Assembly (NCBI GenBank): GCA_024760905.1
Contig: CM045734.1
Location: 41,269,564-41,333,563, forward strand
Source of the DNA: Plotosus lineatus
Lineage: Eukaryota; Chordata; Actinopteri; Siluriformes; Plotosidae
Direction: 5' to 3'
DNA length: 64,000 bases
Below are positions 42,820-53,474 of this stretch, piece by piece. The position numbers were made by a program, and so were the translations under genes. Below the pieces are notes generated by a model. The model was not told the origin of the DNA. It saw only the letters and a program-made list of their open reading frames with translations, and ran no database searches. Within the stretch, counting starts at the first letter, position 1; every line of letters starts with the position of its first letter.

Positions 42820-44227
42820 TAGTAGGCCCTCGACATTCGCGGGGGTTCGGTTCCGAGCCCTCCTGCGAATCGAGATAATCCACGAGCTCTGTACCCGGAA
42901 GTAAAACCCCACGTAACACGTCACATGTGCGAATGAGCAGCCGGAAATAAAATACTATGTATCTATTACATGCGTTAAAATATCCTTCTTAAACACATTC
43001 TATAGACAGTCTTACTCATTAATACAGTATTAAGTAGTAAAATATAGTAATGGTTAAGAAAAACTTTTCAATTTTTACTGTTATTTTTATTGATGATAAA
43101 ATATAAACATTATACAGCATATACTGTTGTAAAGCACTCGTTTTAAAGTCTTTTTTAATTATTATTCCAGTACAGTACCTAAGTTAATTGTGCTGAATGT
43201 TTGTGCGTGAGATTTTATGTTCTGTAGCATGTTTAACAAATGATACCAAAAGGATAAACTTTATTACGCTTCATGTCCTTTTACATTGAACTTGGAGTGA
43301 CGTCTTGGAGTGATGTCTCCAAGATGGCGCTGCCTAGAGGGCAACGTTTCAGAGTTCTCAGAGTCAAATTGTTTTAGACTATTGCTAGTCTATGATCGGT
43401 CGACCCTACTGCAGCTATGAGCAGCTTCAGCTTCGGGCAACTAAGCACGCAACAACTTCTTTCGTGAGCTGCAATGTTATGGGAGCTCAATGCTAACAAT
43501 AAACCCAAGCAGAGTTCTCAGATTCTCCAGCACTTGGTTAGCACTTCCGGCCATACTGCTTGAAAATGTTCAGTTCCTGTGAAACAAGATGGAAGAGCTT
43601 CATGCGCAGAGCTGACTGGTCGTAGACGAGCATAGTGCAAAACATGAACAAACAAAACAACAAATAAAACAAATTAAAACTAACAAAGAAACAATTTGAC
43701 TATGAGAACTCCACGACGTCGCCCTCTGGGCAGCGCCATCTTGGAGACGTCACTCCAACTTCAATGTAAAAGGACATGAATACCGTAATAAAGTTTATCC
43801 TTTTGGTATCATTTGTTAAACATAATACAGAACATAAAATCTCACGCATAAACATGAACTTAGGTACTGTACTGGAATAATAATTGAAAAAGATTTTAAT
43901 ACAACAGTTCAGAGAAAACTGTTGTTTCTCAGGAGAAAGTCTTGTTTCTTCAGAAGAGATATGCAGTGTTTTCTATTGCTTAGCCAGAGAAGATGCACAG
44001 CATTTGAGTGGTATAGAGCTTAACTGGTAATTAAAACACACAGAAAAAAAGAGGCTTATGCACGACAACTTGTGAGTGAATGTGGGAAAAGGGGCGGGGC
44101 ATCAGCTCAACCAATCAGGAGGAAGGAGGACAGCCTATGGCTGAATTTGAATTATGTGCCGGTTGCTCGGCAGTCAGCGAATACTCAAACCGTGGGTGCA
44201 AAACCGCGAATAGTCAAGGGCATACTG
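42820..44227. mobile_element. pogo-like element family 5 with a large internal inverted repeat
   Basis: The ends agtaggccctcgacattcgc and, reversed, cagtatgcccttgactattc are inverted repeats. Inside, arms 43141-43374 and 43690-43895 are about 85-90 % complementary by eye over 200 bp, with a 315-bp spacer. No transposase. The internal palindrome may be a second, nested foldback element. Confidence 0.8.
43141..43895. repeat. Long inverted repeat (foldback)
   Basis: The left arm (ccagtacagtacctaagtt, aaatgataccaaaaggataa, ccttttacattgaacttgg, ctccaagatggcgctgcc) is mirrored by the right arm in reverse complement (ggcagcgccatcttggag, aaaggacatgaa and so on). The left arm has a 14-bp internal duplication (cttggagtgatgtc) that the right arm lacks. 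Confidence 0.93.
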
Positions 44228-44263
44228 TGTATATATATATATGTATATATACACACACATACA

Positions 44264-45066
44264 CAGACACTCCCCGCTTTACGTTAATTTGTTTTACAGA
44301 TTTTTTGATTTTACATTTAAAAAAAAAAAAAAAGTCAAATTTTGAGTTTATCGTGCTCTCTGTAGTACGCTGATGTAATACGCTACTTCCGCATGACGCT
44401 GCGTCCATTGTTTACAAAAAACAGACTGAATGTGCCCCTCCTTCTTCCCAGTTCACCTCGTGTTACCCATGTGTCAAGACATCATCTCTGTGATCTTTGT
44501 GTTTACACTGTTTTGCGGACTTTTGTAACCGTAAGCAAATATGGTTGGTCAGAAGCATAAGCCTACTAGTGATGGTGGTAATCAGAAAAAGCGGCAAGCA
44601 ATCTTGTTAGAAACGAAGATGGCTATTATCAAGAAAATTGATGCTGGTGAAAAACACGTAAATGTTGCACGTTTCTTTCAAATGGCTCCAACAACCATCG
44701 GAACCATTTACAAGCAGAAAGATCGCATCATAGAGAATGTTAAAGGTTATATTTGATACTGTACTTGATATTTCATGAGTGAATTTGATTAAAATTTATC
44801 TCTTGTAAATTATTTTGCTTGAATTTAATTTATTTGAAATTAATTTTGATATTATTTGGTATATTTGATATTATTTTACAATGTTATGTTTATAATAATT
44901 GATTTTGGAGTGTTTTATGAGATACAGTAATGGTATTTATGGATGTATAGTACAGTATGAACATTATATGTCACTGGAACATACAGTAACAACTCACGTT
45001 TTTTTTCACCTTATGTTCAGCCATCCGGAACCGACAGTAACTAAAACGTATGTCGGGGAGCGTCTG
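44264..45066 (+). mobile_element. pogo/Tigger-like element family 6, copy 1
   Basis: The left end cagacactccccgctttac and the right end, reversed, cagacgctccccgacatac are inverted repeats; TA follows the right end. It carries a 71-codon frame at 44541-44756. The second copy is at 50608-51390. Confidence 0.88.
44541..44756 (+). CDS. CENP-B-type N-terminal DNA-binding ORF of a pogo-like element
   Basis: An open frame of 71 codons: MVGQKHKPTSDGGNQKKRQA, ILLETKMAIIKKIDAGEK, HVNVARFFQMAPTTIGTIYK, QKDRIIENVKGYI. KKR.AI.LETK..IIK.I.AGEK..NVAR and TTIGTI.K.KDRI.E are the hallmarks of the helix-turn-helix (CENP-B N-terminal, psq-like) of Tigger/pogo transposases, which binds the element's termini. 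The frame stops right after this domain; no CENP-B second domain or DDE catalytic domain follows. It is either a degenerate remnant or a shortened DNA-binding-only protein. Transcription is unknown. Confidence 0.75.
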   Translation: MVGQKHKPTSDGGNQKKRQAILLETKMAIIKKIDAGEKHVNVARFFQMAPTTIGTIYKQKDRIIENVKGYI

Positions 45067-45099
45067 TATTATATATATATATATATAATATATACATAC

Positions 45100-45113
45100 A
45101 TATGTGTGTGTGT
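45100..45113. repeat. Target-site duplication of LINE copy F
   Basis: atatgtgtgtgtgt is repeated at 47433-47446 on the other side of LINE copy F. Because it is low-complexity, chance contributes to the match. Confidence 0.65.
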
Positions 45114-45568
45114 TTTGCAAAAAGGATGGAAATGGCTGTGGTGTATACTGTCTTCAAGAAGAAACAGAAGCATAGGGTGACTTATGAAAGCGGAGGTAAA
45201 AGCACACAGGTAGACTACATCTTGTGTAGGCGATGTAATTTGAAGGAAGTCAGTGACTGCAAAGTAGTAGTGGGTGAGAGTGTTGCCAAACAGCATAGGA
45301 TGGTGGTGTGCAAGATGACACTGATGGTGAGAAAGGTGAAAAAGGCAAAGGCAGAGCAGAAGACAAAGTGGTGGAAGCTGAAAAAGGAAGAGTGTCGTGT
45401 TGTCTTCAAGGAGGAGTTGAAACAGGCTTTGGGTAGTCAGGAAGTGCTTCCAGAGGACTGGACAACCACAGCCAATGTGATCAGGGAGACCGGTAGGAGA
45501 GTACTTGGTGTGTCCTCTGGAAGGAAAGTAGATAAGGAGACTTGGTGGTGGAATGAGGAAGTGCAGGA

Positions 45569-46912
45569 GTGTGTACAAAAAAGAATTGGGACATTGAGAG
45601 GACCGAAGAGAGTAAACAGGAGTACAGGGAGACACAGCGTAAGGCGAAGGTAGCAGTGTCAAAGGCCAAACAGAGGGCGTATGATGACTTGTATGATAGG
45701 TTGAACAGTAAGGAGGGAGAAAATGATCTATACAGGTTAGCACAGCAGAGAAATAGAGATGGGAAAGACGTGCAGCAAGTTAGAGTGATAAAGGACAGAG
45801 AGGGAAATGTATTGACTGATGACAGAAGTGTGCTGGGAAGATGGAAAGAGTACTTTGAAGAGCTGATGAATGAGGAAAATGAGAGAGAAAAAAGAGTAGA
45901 AGGGGTGACCGTTGAGGAGCAGGAAGTAGCAAAGATTAGTAAGGGAGAAGTGAGGAGGGCATTGAAGAGGATGAAGAGTGGAAAGGCAGTTGGCCCTGAT
46001 GACATACCAGTTGAGGTATGGAAGTGTCTAGGGGAGGTAGCAGTAGATTTTCTGACAAGAACATTCAACAAGGTCTTAGAAAGTGAGCAGATGCCAGAGG
46101 AATGGAGGAGAAGTGTGCTTGTGTCCATTTTTAAGAACAAGGGAGATGTACAGAGTTGTGGCAACTACAGAGGGATAAAGTTGATGAGCCATACAATGAA
46201 GTTATGGGAAAGAATAGTGGAAGCAAGACTAAGGGCAGAGGTCAGCATTTGTGAACAACAGTTTGGTTTCATGCCAAGAAAGAGCACCACAGATGCAGTG
46301 TTTGCTTTGAGGATGTTAATAGAGAAGTACAGAGAAGGTCAGAAGGAGCTGCATTGTGCCTTTGTGGATCTGGAGAAAGCATATGACAAGGTGCCGAGAG
46401 AAGAACTGTGGTACTGTATGAGGAAGTCTGGAGTGACAGAGAAGTATGTTAGAGTGGTGCAGGACATGTATGAGAGATGTAAGACACTGGTGAGGTGTGC
46501 TGTCGGTGTGACAGAAGAGTTCAAGGTGGAGGTGGGACTGCATCAAGGGTCAGCTCTCAGCCCCTTCTTGTTTTCTATGGTGATGGACAGGCTAACAGAC
46601 GAGGTTAGACAAGAATCTCCATGGACTATGATGTTTGCAGATGACATCGTGATCTGTAATGAGAGCAGAGACCAAGTGGAGGAAAATCTAGAGAGGTGGA
46701 GGTATGCCCTGGAAAGGAGGGAATTGAAGGTTAGTCTTAGTAAGACAGAATACATGTGTGTGAACTACAAGGACCCAAGAAGAACTTTGAGGTTACAGGG
46801 GGCAGAGATAAAGAAGGTGGAGGATTTTAAGTACTTAGGCTCAACAATCCAGAGCAATGGAGAGTGTGGAAAAGAGGTGAAGAAGCGTGTGCAGGCAGGT
46901 TGGAATGGATAG
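45569..46912 (+). pseudogene. LINE copy F reverse transcriptase, long open frame
   Basis: 447 codons without a stop. The order is linker (IERTEESKQEYRETQRKAKV), then GKAVGPDDIPVEVWKCLGE, QQFGFMPRKSTTDAVFALRM, AFVDLEKAYDKVPREELW (motif A, residue about 263), GLHQGSALSPFLFSM (motif B, about 324), MMFADDIVICNESR (motif C, about 355) and FKYLGSTIQSNGECGKEVKK. Motif C keeps both Asp. A nonsense TAG at 46910-46912 replaces the Trp of the NGWRKVSG motif, and another TAG at 47117-47119 replaces a Glu. The upstream endonuclease remnant (45102-45653) is in a different frame because of a small deletion near 45575. Not active, but the least decayed RT in the window. Confidence 0.9.
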
Positions 46913-47408
46913 AGAAAAGTGTCCGGTGTGATGTGTGATAGGAGAGTATCGGCAAGAATGAAGGGAAAAGTGTACAAGACGGTGATGAGGCCAACAATGT
47001 TGTATGGTTTAGAGACAGTGGCCCTGAGGAAAAGACAGGAGTCAGAGCTGGAGGTAGCAGAGATGAAAATGTTGAGGTTCTCTTTGGGAGTAACGAGGAT
47101 GGATAGGATCAGAAATTAGTACATCAGAGGGACAGCACATGTTAGCTGTTTTTGAGACAAAGTCAGAGAGGCTAGATTGAGATGGTTTGGACATGTACAG
47201 AGGAGGGATAGTGAGTATATTGGTCGTAGGATGCTGAGGTTGGAACTACCAGACAAAAGGCCCAGAGGAAGACCAAAGAGAAGATTTATGGATGCGGTGA
47301 AGGCGGACATGAAGGTCGTTGGAGTAAGAGTAGAAGATGCAGAGGATAGGGAGAGATGGAGGCAGATCATTTGCTGTGGCAACCCCTGAAGGGAACAGCC
47401 GAAAGGAA

Positions 47409-47432
47409 AAGAAGAAGAAGAAGAAGAAGAAG
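47409..47432 (+). repeat. (AAG)n LINE tail
   Basis: About eight units forming the 3' tail of LINE copy F. Confidence 0.93.
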
Positions 47433-47504
47433 ATATGTGTGTGTGTATATTCAGATTCAGGTGCAGATTTTATCTTACATCATTGCTAAATGAAAATGGT
47501 GCAT

Positions 47505-47695
47505 CTGTGTAGTGTTTGCATGTTCTCGTTATGCGTGTCTGTGTTTCCTCTTGATGTTCTGCTTTCCTCCCACAGCAAATGACAATCTGGCCTCACATGG
47601 GGTGGCTTTGATGGCAGTTCAGTATGGTTCCTGGCCACCATAAACCGAAAGATTTCTAACATGTTTGAATCTGCATCTGAGTCTAGCTGCCTTGT
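47505..47695 (+). mobile_element. SINE-C fragment, internal part
   Basis: gtgtttgcatgttctcgtta, then tcctcccacagcaaatgac, matches the middle of SINE-C. The tRNA head is missing. The end is degenerate. Confidence 0.55.
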
Positions 47696-48044
47696 AACTG
47701 ACACACGGTTACCTTTTTGCAAACTTTCAGAACCACATTCAATACAAACTCATTGACAAGCTACTCAGAACTTGCTGTCAATGACAGGTTTTGCCATGCT
47801 GCCATCATTTTAAACAACATGTGTGGCCTGCTTAAGGCTAACTGGCTGTCCCATATTGTCCCTAGTTGTGAATGTGAGTGTAAGTTATTGTGTGTGTTTT
47901 GCCCTGGCAAAATCTGGCGAACTGTTCAGGGTGTACCCCACCTTTGCCCAGAGTCGGTCATAATGGGCTCAAGCTCCCCCATGACTCTAATCAGGATATG
48001 TCATTTAGTAAAATTAAATGAAATTTCAACAAAAATTAAAAGGA

Positions 48045-48384
48045 ATTGGGGCAGTGGTGACCCCGATGGTAAGATGCTGGATTACCCCAAGATTGGGGGT
48101 TCAAGCTGCACTGTCAACGGTTGCCGCTGCCCCCCCAGTGCAGCTAACTGGGTGATCAAAGGCTGGCCATGTCTCTCACTGTCTATGGAGAAATGCATGT
48201 AAAAGAACATTGCTGACTTTCATCAAGAGTAGGTTGGATCACCGTCAACATGTTTCTGACCTACGATGGCCTGGTGAGCTGTCCAGGGTGTATTCTGCCC
48301 TTACCCAGAGTTGGCTGAGATGGGTGCCAGCCTTCCCATGACTATGACCCTAATTAGGATTAAGAGGCTTAGAAAATGAATGAA
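48045..48384 (+). mobile_element. SINE-B, full copy with L2-type tail
   Basis: The head ggggcagtggtgaccccgat and the B-box-like gggggttcaagctgca are followed by the body (cagctaactgggtgatcaaa, catgtctctcactgtctatg, ttgctgactttcatcaagag). It then switches to the tail ggtgagctgtccagggtgta, ctgagatgggtgccagcct and (GAAT)n. The tail is that of an L2-like LINE, not that of the RTE-like family. Confidence 0.87.
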
Positions 48385-48414
48385 TAAATTAAAAGGAATA
48401 GTAATGATGAAAAT

Positions 48415-48995
48415 GGTGGAATGCACCCTCTGGGTCTAGAATGAGGTCCTGCCCTATCTCTACGTCTGTTCATGAGTGAGTGAAGGATCGATCGGGAGGT
48501 CGACAGGCAAGCAATGAAGCCTCTGTTGTAAAGCTGAGCTTGTTCCGGTCCATCGTGGTGAAAAGGAGCTGAGCCGGAAGGCTAAAATCTCAATTTACCA
48601 ATCGATCAGGTGAGGTCACAAGCTTTGGGTAGTGACCAAAGAACAAAATTGTGGATACAAGTGGCTGAAATGAGCTTCCTATGCCAGGTGGCGGGGCTCT
48701 CCCTTACAGATAGGGTGAGAAGCTCAGCCATCCGGGAGGAACTAGGAAGAGAACTGCTGCTCCTCGAAGTTGACAGGAGCCAGTTGAGGTGGCTCGGGCA
48801 TCTGGTTAGAATGACTCCTTGAACACCTCACTAGTATTGTCTTTTGGGACCCTGGGGTCAACCCAGAACATGCTGCAGAGGCATAGTCTCTTGGTTGCTC
48901 TGGAAACACCTTGATATATCCCCAGAAGAGATGGAGAAAACGGCTGGGGAGAGGGATGTCTGATCCTCACTGTTTAGGCATTCTTGTTTGTCTGG
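48415..48995 (+). mobile_element. Third LINE type, copy 1, 5'-truncated
   Basis: Degraded protein motifs read VAEMSFLCQVAGLSLTDRVR, SSAIREELGRELLLLEV and RSQLRWLGHLVRMTP. The pattern EMSFLRRVAGLSLRDRVRSS with LRWLGHLVRMPPGR is the C-terminal region of a widespread fish LINE whose clade I cannot settle. The frame breaks after RMTP. A second, longer copy is at 51630-52490. Confidence 0.75.
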
Positions 48996-48999
48996 TTAA

Positions 49000-50140
49000 A
49001 AAAATTCTAAATATTCCATTAAGTTTCATTTCATTTCATACCCAAAATATTACAAATTTCAGTGCATATTCTGGTTAGCATGCTAATGATATTCAGACAC
49101 TAATCATGTTTAATATGAATGTATTGAAAAACTAAACTTTTACAATGGTGTGATAAGTTTTGGAATAGATAGATTTTTTTTTAAGACTATGCAAAATTAT
49201 GAATTGAAATGAAATGACCAGTGATATTTAACTGGCTTTACAGATCAGTTTTCAACTGTCTCAAAGTAACATATTATGCCAAGATCACACGACATTGCAG
49301 TCCCATCAGTTTTGTAATGGTTCACTGGCGGTAACCAAGCCTTTCTGCATCAAAAATGTCACCATGGGAGCTTCACCAAAGCTTCTTGACAATGGTAAAT
49401 AAAAACTCTGTGAGGATCTCCTCATCGTCTGCCAGCCCACCACAGGACATACTGGACAGAGTCACATCACACACTTTATCAGTGACCAGAAGGCCTTAGA
49501 GCGGCCAAGAACCTGGCAGTCTGGGTCTTTGACTGACCCCGGGACCAGCTATTGTGCAGATGTCTTAGTGTGAATGAGAAAATTCTCAAGATCATTCTGC
49601 CAACAAGTGAGGTCAATATGGTCCTCACAAGTAGGTACAATAGGTGGAATGAGCTGTTTATTGTACAATACTTTTTAATTTTCACCCTCGAGAAAACTGC
49701 AATACACCTCCGAATATCTTTCCCAATATAATACACGCAATAACTGCAAGAAAGGATTGTGAAAAATCTGATGAACTGAGTAAGCAGTAGTTGGTGTAGG
49801 AAAAAATACTGCAGCATTCATTGTATGTCTATCTCAGAACTGTAATAGAGAAACATCTGTACAATTATGTGATGGTGTTGCCCTGCTACTGGTTTCAAAC
49901 AGCAAAACAAAAATCACAACAACAAAAATAAAGGAGTCAATACTTCAAGGGACTTGCACACAAAACATTATGAGCATTTACATTTACAGAATTTAGCATA
50001 TTCTCTTATCCAGAGCAACTTACAGAGGTTCTTTAAAGTCTCTACCATTGAATATATTCTTGTACAGATTTGATTTGATAGAACACAGACCAAGTATACC
50101 GTCAGTCAAACTCAGATGGCGGGTGTTGCATGTGTTTTGG
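49000..50140. other. Upstream region, no feature seen
   Basis: No gene or named repeat. A protein-like minus-strand frame at 49479-49817 has no family resemblance and looks like chance. Confidence 0.45.
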
Positions 50141-50141
50141 G

Positions 50142-50145
<4 letters not shown>

Positions 50146-50227
<82 letters not shown>
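50146..50227. repeat. (GT)n microsatellite, long
   Basis: About 40 uninterrupted GT units, the longest dinucleotide run of this type in the window. Confidence 0.98.
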
Positions 50228-50228
<1 letters not shown>

Positions 50229-50334
50229 ATGGTGTGAGCACCCATGTGATGGTAAGTTAAATTAGTGAAATAAATAATGTAGTTTTCTTAAGAAATGTGA
50301 AGTGGATGGGCATGGAGTTTAACTGAGCTGAATT

Positions 50335-50440
50335 TAACTCATTCATTCATTCATTCATTTTCTGAACCACTTAATCTCGTGAGGGTCGCAGGGAGGCTGA
50401 CGCCCATCTGAGTCGTTCACCAGGCCATTGCAGGTATGAG
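50335..50440 (-). mobile_element. SINE tail fragment (L2-type)
   Basis: (ATTC)n, then tttctgaaccacttaatctc, then gtcgcagggaggctgacgcc, is the reverse of the tail shared by SINE-B and SINE-C. The body is missing. Confidence 0.65.
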
Positions 50441-50607
50441 TTAAACTGACAATGTTTAATTATTATTATCATCAGCATACAAAACAGCTCATCATTACCA
50501 TTTTTTTCTGTATCCTGTGATCACGGGCACAAATTTTACAAGGATAAAAATCATAAAGGTAATAGGTGGGTCCACATTTCCAAAATAGATGGGATTTTTC
50601 ATCAGTA

Positions 50608-51390
50608 CAGACACTCCCCGCTTTACATTCATTTATTTTACGTATTTTTCGATTTTTTACATTTTTTTTGAAAAAAAATTATGTCAAATTTTGAGGTTAG
50701 CGTTCTCTCTGTAGTACGAGACATACCTACGTAGTACATTGACGTAATACACTATTTACACAGGAAGCTACGTCCATTGTTTACAAACTACAGTCTGAAC
50801 GTGCCCTCATTCTTCCCAGTTTGCCGCGTGTTACCCTTGTGTTAAGACGTCGTCTCTGTGATCTTTGTGTTTACACTGTTTTGCGGACTTTTGTAACCCT
50901 AAGCAAATACGGTTTGTCAGAAGCGTAAGCCTACTAGTGATAGTGGTAATCAGAAAAAGTGGCAAGCCATCTCGTTAGAACCGAAGATGGCTATTATCAA
51001 GAAAATTGATGCTGGTGAAAAACATGTGAATGTTGCATGTTTCTTCCAAATGGCTCCATCGACCATCGGAATCATTTACAAGCAGAAAGATCGCATCATG
51101 GAGAATGTTAAACGTTATATTTGATACTGTATTTGATATTTGATGAGTGAATTTGATTAAAATTTACCTATTTAAAATTATTTTGCTTGAATTTAATTTA
51201 TTTGAAATTAATTTTGATATTATTTGATATATTTGACATTATTTTACAATGTTATGTTTATAATAATTGATTTAGGGGTGTTTTATGAGATACAGTAATG
51301 GTATTTATGGATATATAGTACAGTATGAACGTCATACGTAACTGGAACATACAGTAACAACTTGCTTTTTTTTTTCACCTTACGTTTGGA
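50608..51390 (+). mobile_element. pogo/Tigger-like element family 6, copy 2
   Basis: The left end cagacactccccgctttac is preceded by TA. It runs collinear with the copy at 44264 (same 5' leader, CENP-B-type frame, AT-rich 3' part), but the right terminal repeat is lost at about 51390, where it passes into unrelated sequence. Confidence 0.85.
50909..51124 (+). pseudogene. CENP-B-type ORF, start codon lost
   Basis: This has the same 71-codon frame and the same stop as at 44541-44756. The ATG has become ACG (50909-50911), and about a dozen residues differ (for example RQAILLETK reads WQAISLEPK). There are no stops or frameshifts. Most differences I count between the copies change the amino acid, which argues for drift rather than protein-level selection. 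Confidence 0.8.
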
Positions 51391-51629
51391 AATTACAGTA
51401 GCGTCCTCTACATCTTTCACTTTTCATGGATGAAATGTTTCTGCAAATTTAAACATTTCCTTTCTTCCATAAACTTTGGAATTACCACACGTTTTTAAAA
51501 AAAAAAAACTGTTTATGCACCCCAGGAAACGTAATTACAATAGCCTCAGAACTTTTTTAAATTAATGCAGATTAAGCTACTTAATTCAGAACATTAGCAG
51601 ATGAAAGTGTGCAGAGACATCACCAGATA

Positions 51630-52490
51630 AACATCAGAAAGCCTTGCTCTTGCTTTTTTGCAGCTAATGTTGTCTTTTTGGTTGCATCAATCCAAGACCT
51701 CCAGCTCTCATTGGAGCAATTCTCAGCTGAGTGCAAAGTGGCCAGGATGAGAATCAGCAATTCCAAGTTCGAGACCATGTTTCTCAGACAAAAAAAGGGT
51801 GGAATGCACCGTCCAGTTCTGGAATGCGTTCCTGCCCCAAGTGGAGGAGTTCAAGTATCTCTGCAGCTTGTTCATGAGTGAGGGAAGAATGGTGTGTGAG
51901 ATCAACAAATGGATCGGTGGCAGCCTCTGCTGTAATGCAGAGCTGGTAGCGGTCCATCGTGGTGAAGAATGAGCTGAGCTGAAAAGCAAAGCTCTCAATT
52001 TACCAGTCAATCTACAATCCCACCCTCACCTATGGTCATGAGCTTTGTGTAGTGACCAAAAGAACAAAACATTTATGGCAAGTATGGCAAGACTCTCCCT
52101 TAGAGATAAGGTGAGAAACTCAGCCATCCGGGAGGAGTTCGGATTAGAACTGTTGCTCCTTCATGTTGAGAGGAGCCAGTTGAAGTGGCTCTGGCATCTG
52201 GTTAGAATGCCTACCTGATGTGGTTCAGGCTTGTCCAACAGGAAAGAAACTCCAAGGTCAAAATAGAAAATGCTGGACAGACTATGTCTCTCAGCGTGTC
52301 TGGGAACGCCTTGGGAACGCTTTGGGAATGCCTTGGGGTCCCCCCCCCCCAAGGACAGCTGGAGGAAGTGGCAATTGGACCTTACTGCTTAGGTTGCTGC
52401 CCCATGACCCGAATTAAGGGGAAGATGATGATTATGATCATGATCATGATGATGATGATGATCATGATGATGACTTGATCCCATGGACCT
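51630..52490 (+). mobile_element. Third LINE type, copy 2, 5'-truncated
   Basis: Degraded motifs in order resemble ISNSKFETM, VPAPSGGVQVSL, a TYGHEL-like block, LSLRDKVRNSAIREEF, VERSQLKWLWHLVRMP and ACPTGKK.QGQNRKCWTDYV. The 3' end carries (GATGAT)n at 52420-52475. It is the same family as 48415-48995 and decayed by multiple frameshifts. Confidence 0.75.
52420..52475. repeat. (ATGATG)n tract
   Basis: Irregular ATG/ATC repeats at the 3' end of the LINE copy. Confidence 0.9.
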
Positions 52491-52494
52491 CAAG

Positions 52495-53372
52495 AATGAC
52501 CTGGCAGCAGGTTCAATTGGCAACCAGAGCCATAATGTAACTGAGACTTAAGCAATTACACTAGATCAGCTAGCTGAAGATGTGATGAAGTGTATAGTTA
52601 CGACCTTGCTCTGTACTCCAGTGCCTGGCTCTTGGGTTACCTCTAGGATCTGTAATCTTAGCATCAATTATTCAATCTCTAGGCCTTCACAGCCAGTGCT
52701 GAGCAACCCATGTGTGTGGGTATGCTCCAGGATGCTGCTACTCACTTCATGTTGGGTGTACATGTTGGTAAAAGACAGAAACAGATAATGCTTCCTGACA
52801 TCAGAATGACTGAAAGTGCCATATGATATGCTTTGATACCGTCCATATTTGATACACAATTCAGGCACATATGCACGAAATGCCAGAGCTAATTGGTCTT
52901 TATTTAATCATCACTTTACTTTTATAAAAACCTGACCAATGAGGCCACAGCAGGCTTGAAAAATTGATAAGTCAAAAAAAAAAAGAAATCATAGTTGTAA
53001 AAACTACACATGGAGGTGAGCTTCTTCATAATCGCCAAATCTTAAGACTTGTGCACTGTAAGGGAGTTTGTGGCAACATTTATTTTGCAAAGCAGACAAA
53101 TAGAATCAAGCTTTAACACTGGTGGTTGGACCATAAAGTAAGTAAAACTACAAAGTACAGACCACATCATGTCAAAACAGCATTACATGATTCACAATGG
53201 AAGATTAGTCTAGCATGAATTGCCAGTTGAACCCTGGATATTAATCCTTGAACAAGGTCTTCTGAGGTTATACTGGGCAAAGCTGATCCTTGGTGACTCA
53301 GCAAGTAGAGGGTGCTTGTCTCATTGTGAAGCAGCTAAACAAATGTGTATCGTACAAAGCACCATCTGGCAA

Positions 53373-53375
<3 letters not shown>
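52495..53375. other. Upstream region, no feature seen
   Basis: Unique-looking sequence with a short A run at 52975-52984. No gene is supported. Confidence 0.45.
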
Positions 53376-53438
<63 letters not shown>

Positions 53439-53474
53439 TATATACATACATATACACACACACACACACACACA
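53376..53474. repeat. (AT)n(CA)n microsatellite
   Basis: About 25 AT units, a mixed ATAC segment and about 10 CA units, directly abutting a pogo-like element. Confidence 0.96.

Larger units (their letters stand above)
45114..47432 (+). mobile_element. RTE-like LINE, copy F, 5'-truncated, best-preserved RT
   Basis: This starts within the endonuclease at FAKRMEMAVV, runs through the RT and C-terminal part, and ends with aacagccgaaaggaaaagaag and (AAG)n. 5' truncation, a (GT)-rich target duplication and a 3' microsatellite tail are typical of target-primed insertion. It landed about 45 bp from the right end of the pogo-like element at 44264-45066. Confidence 0.94.
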
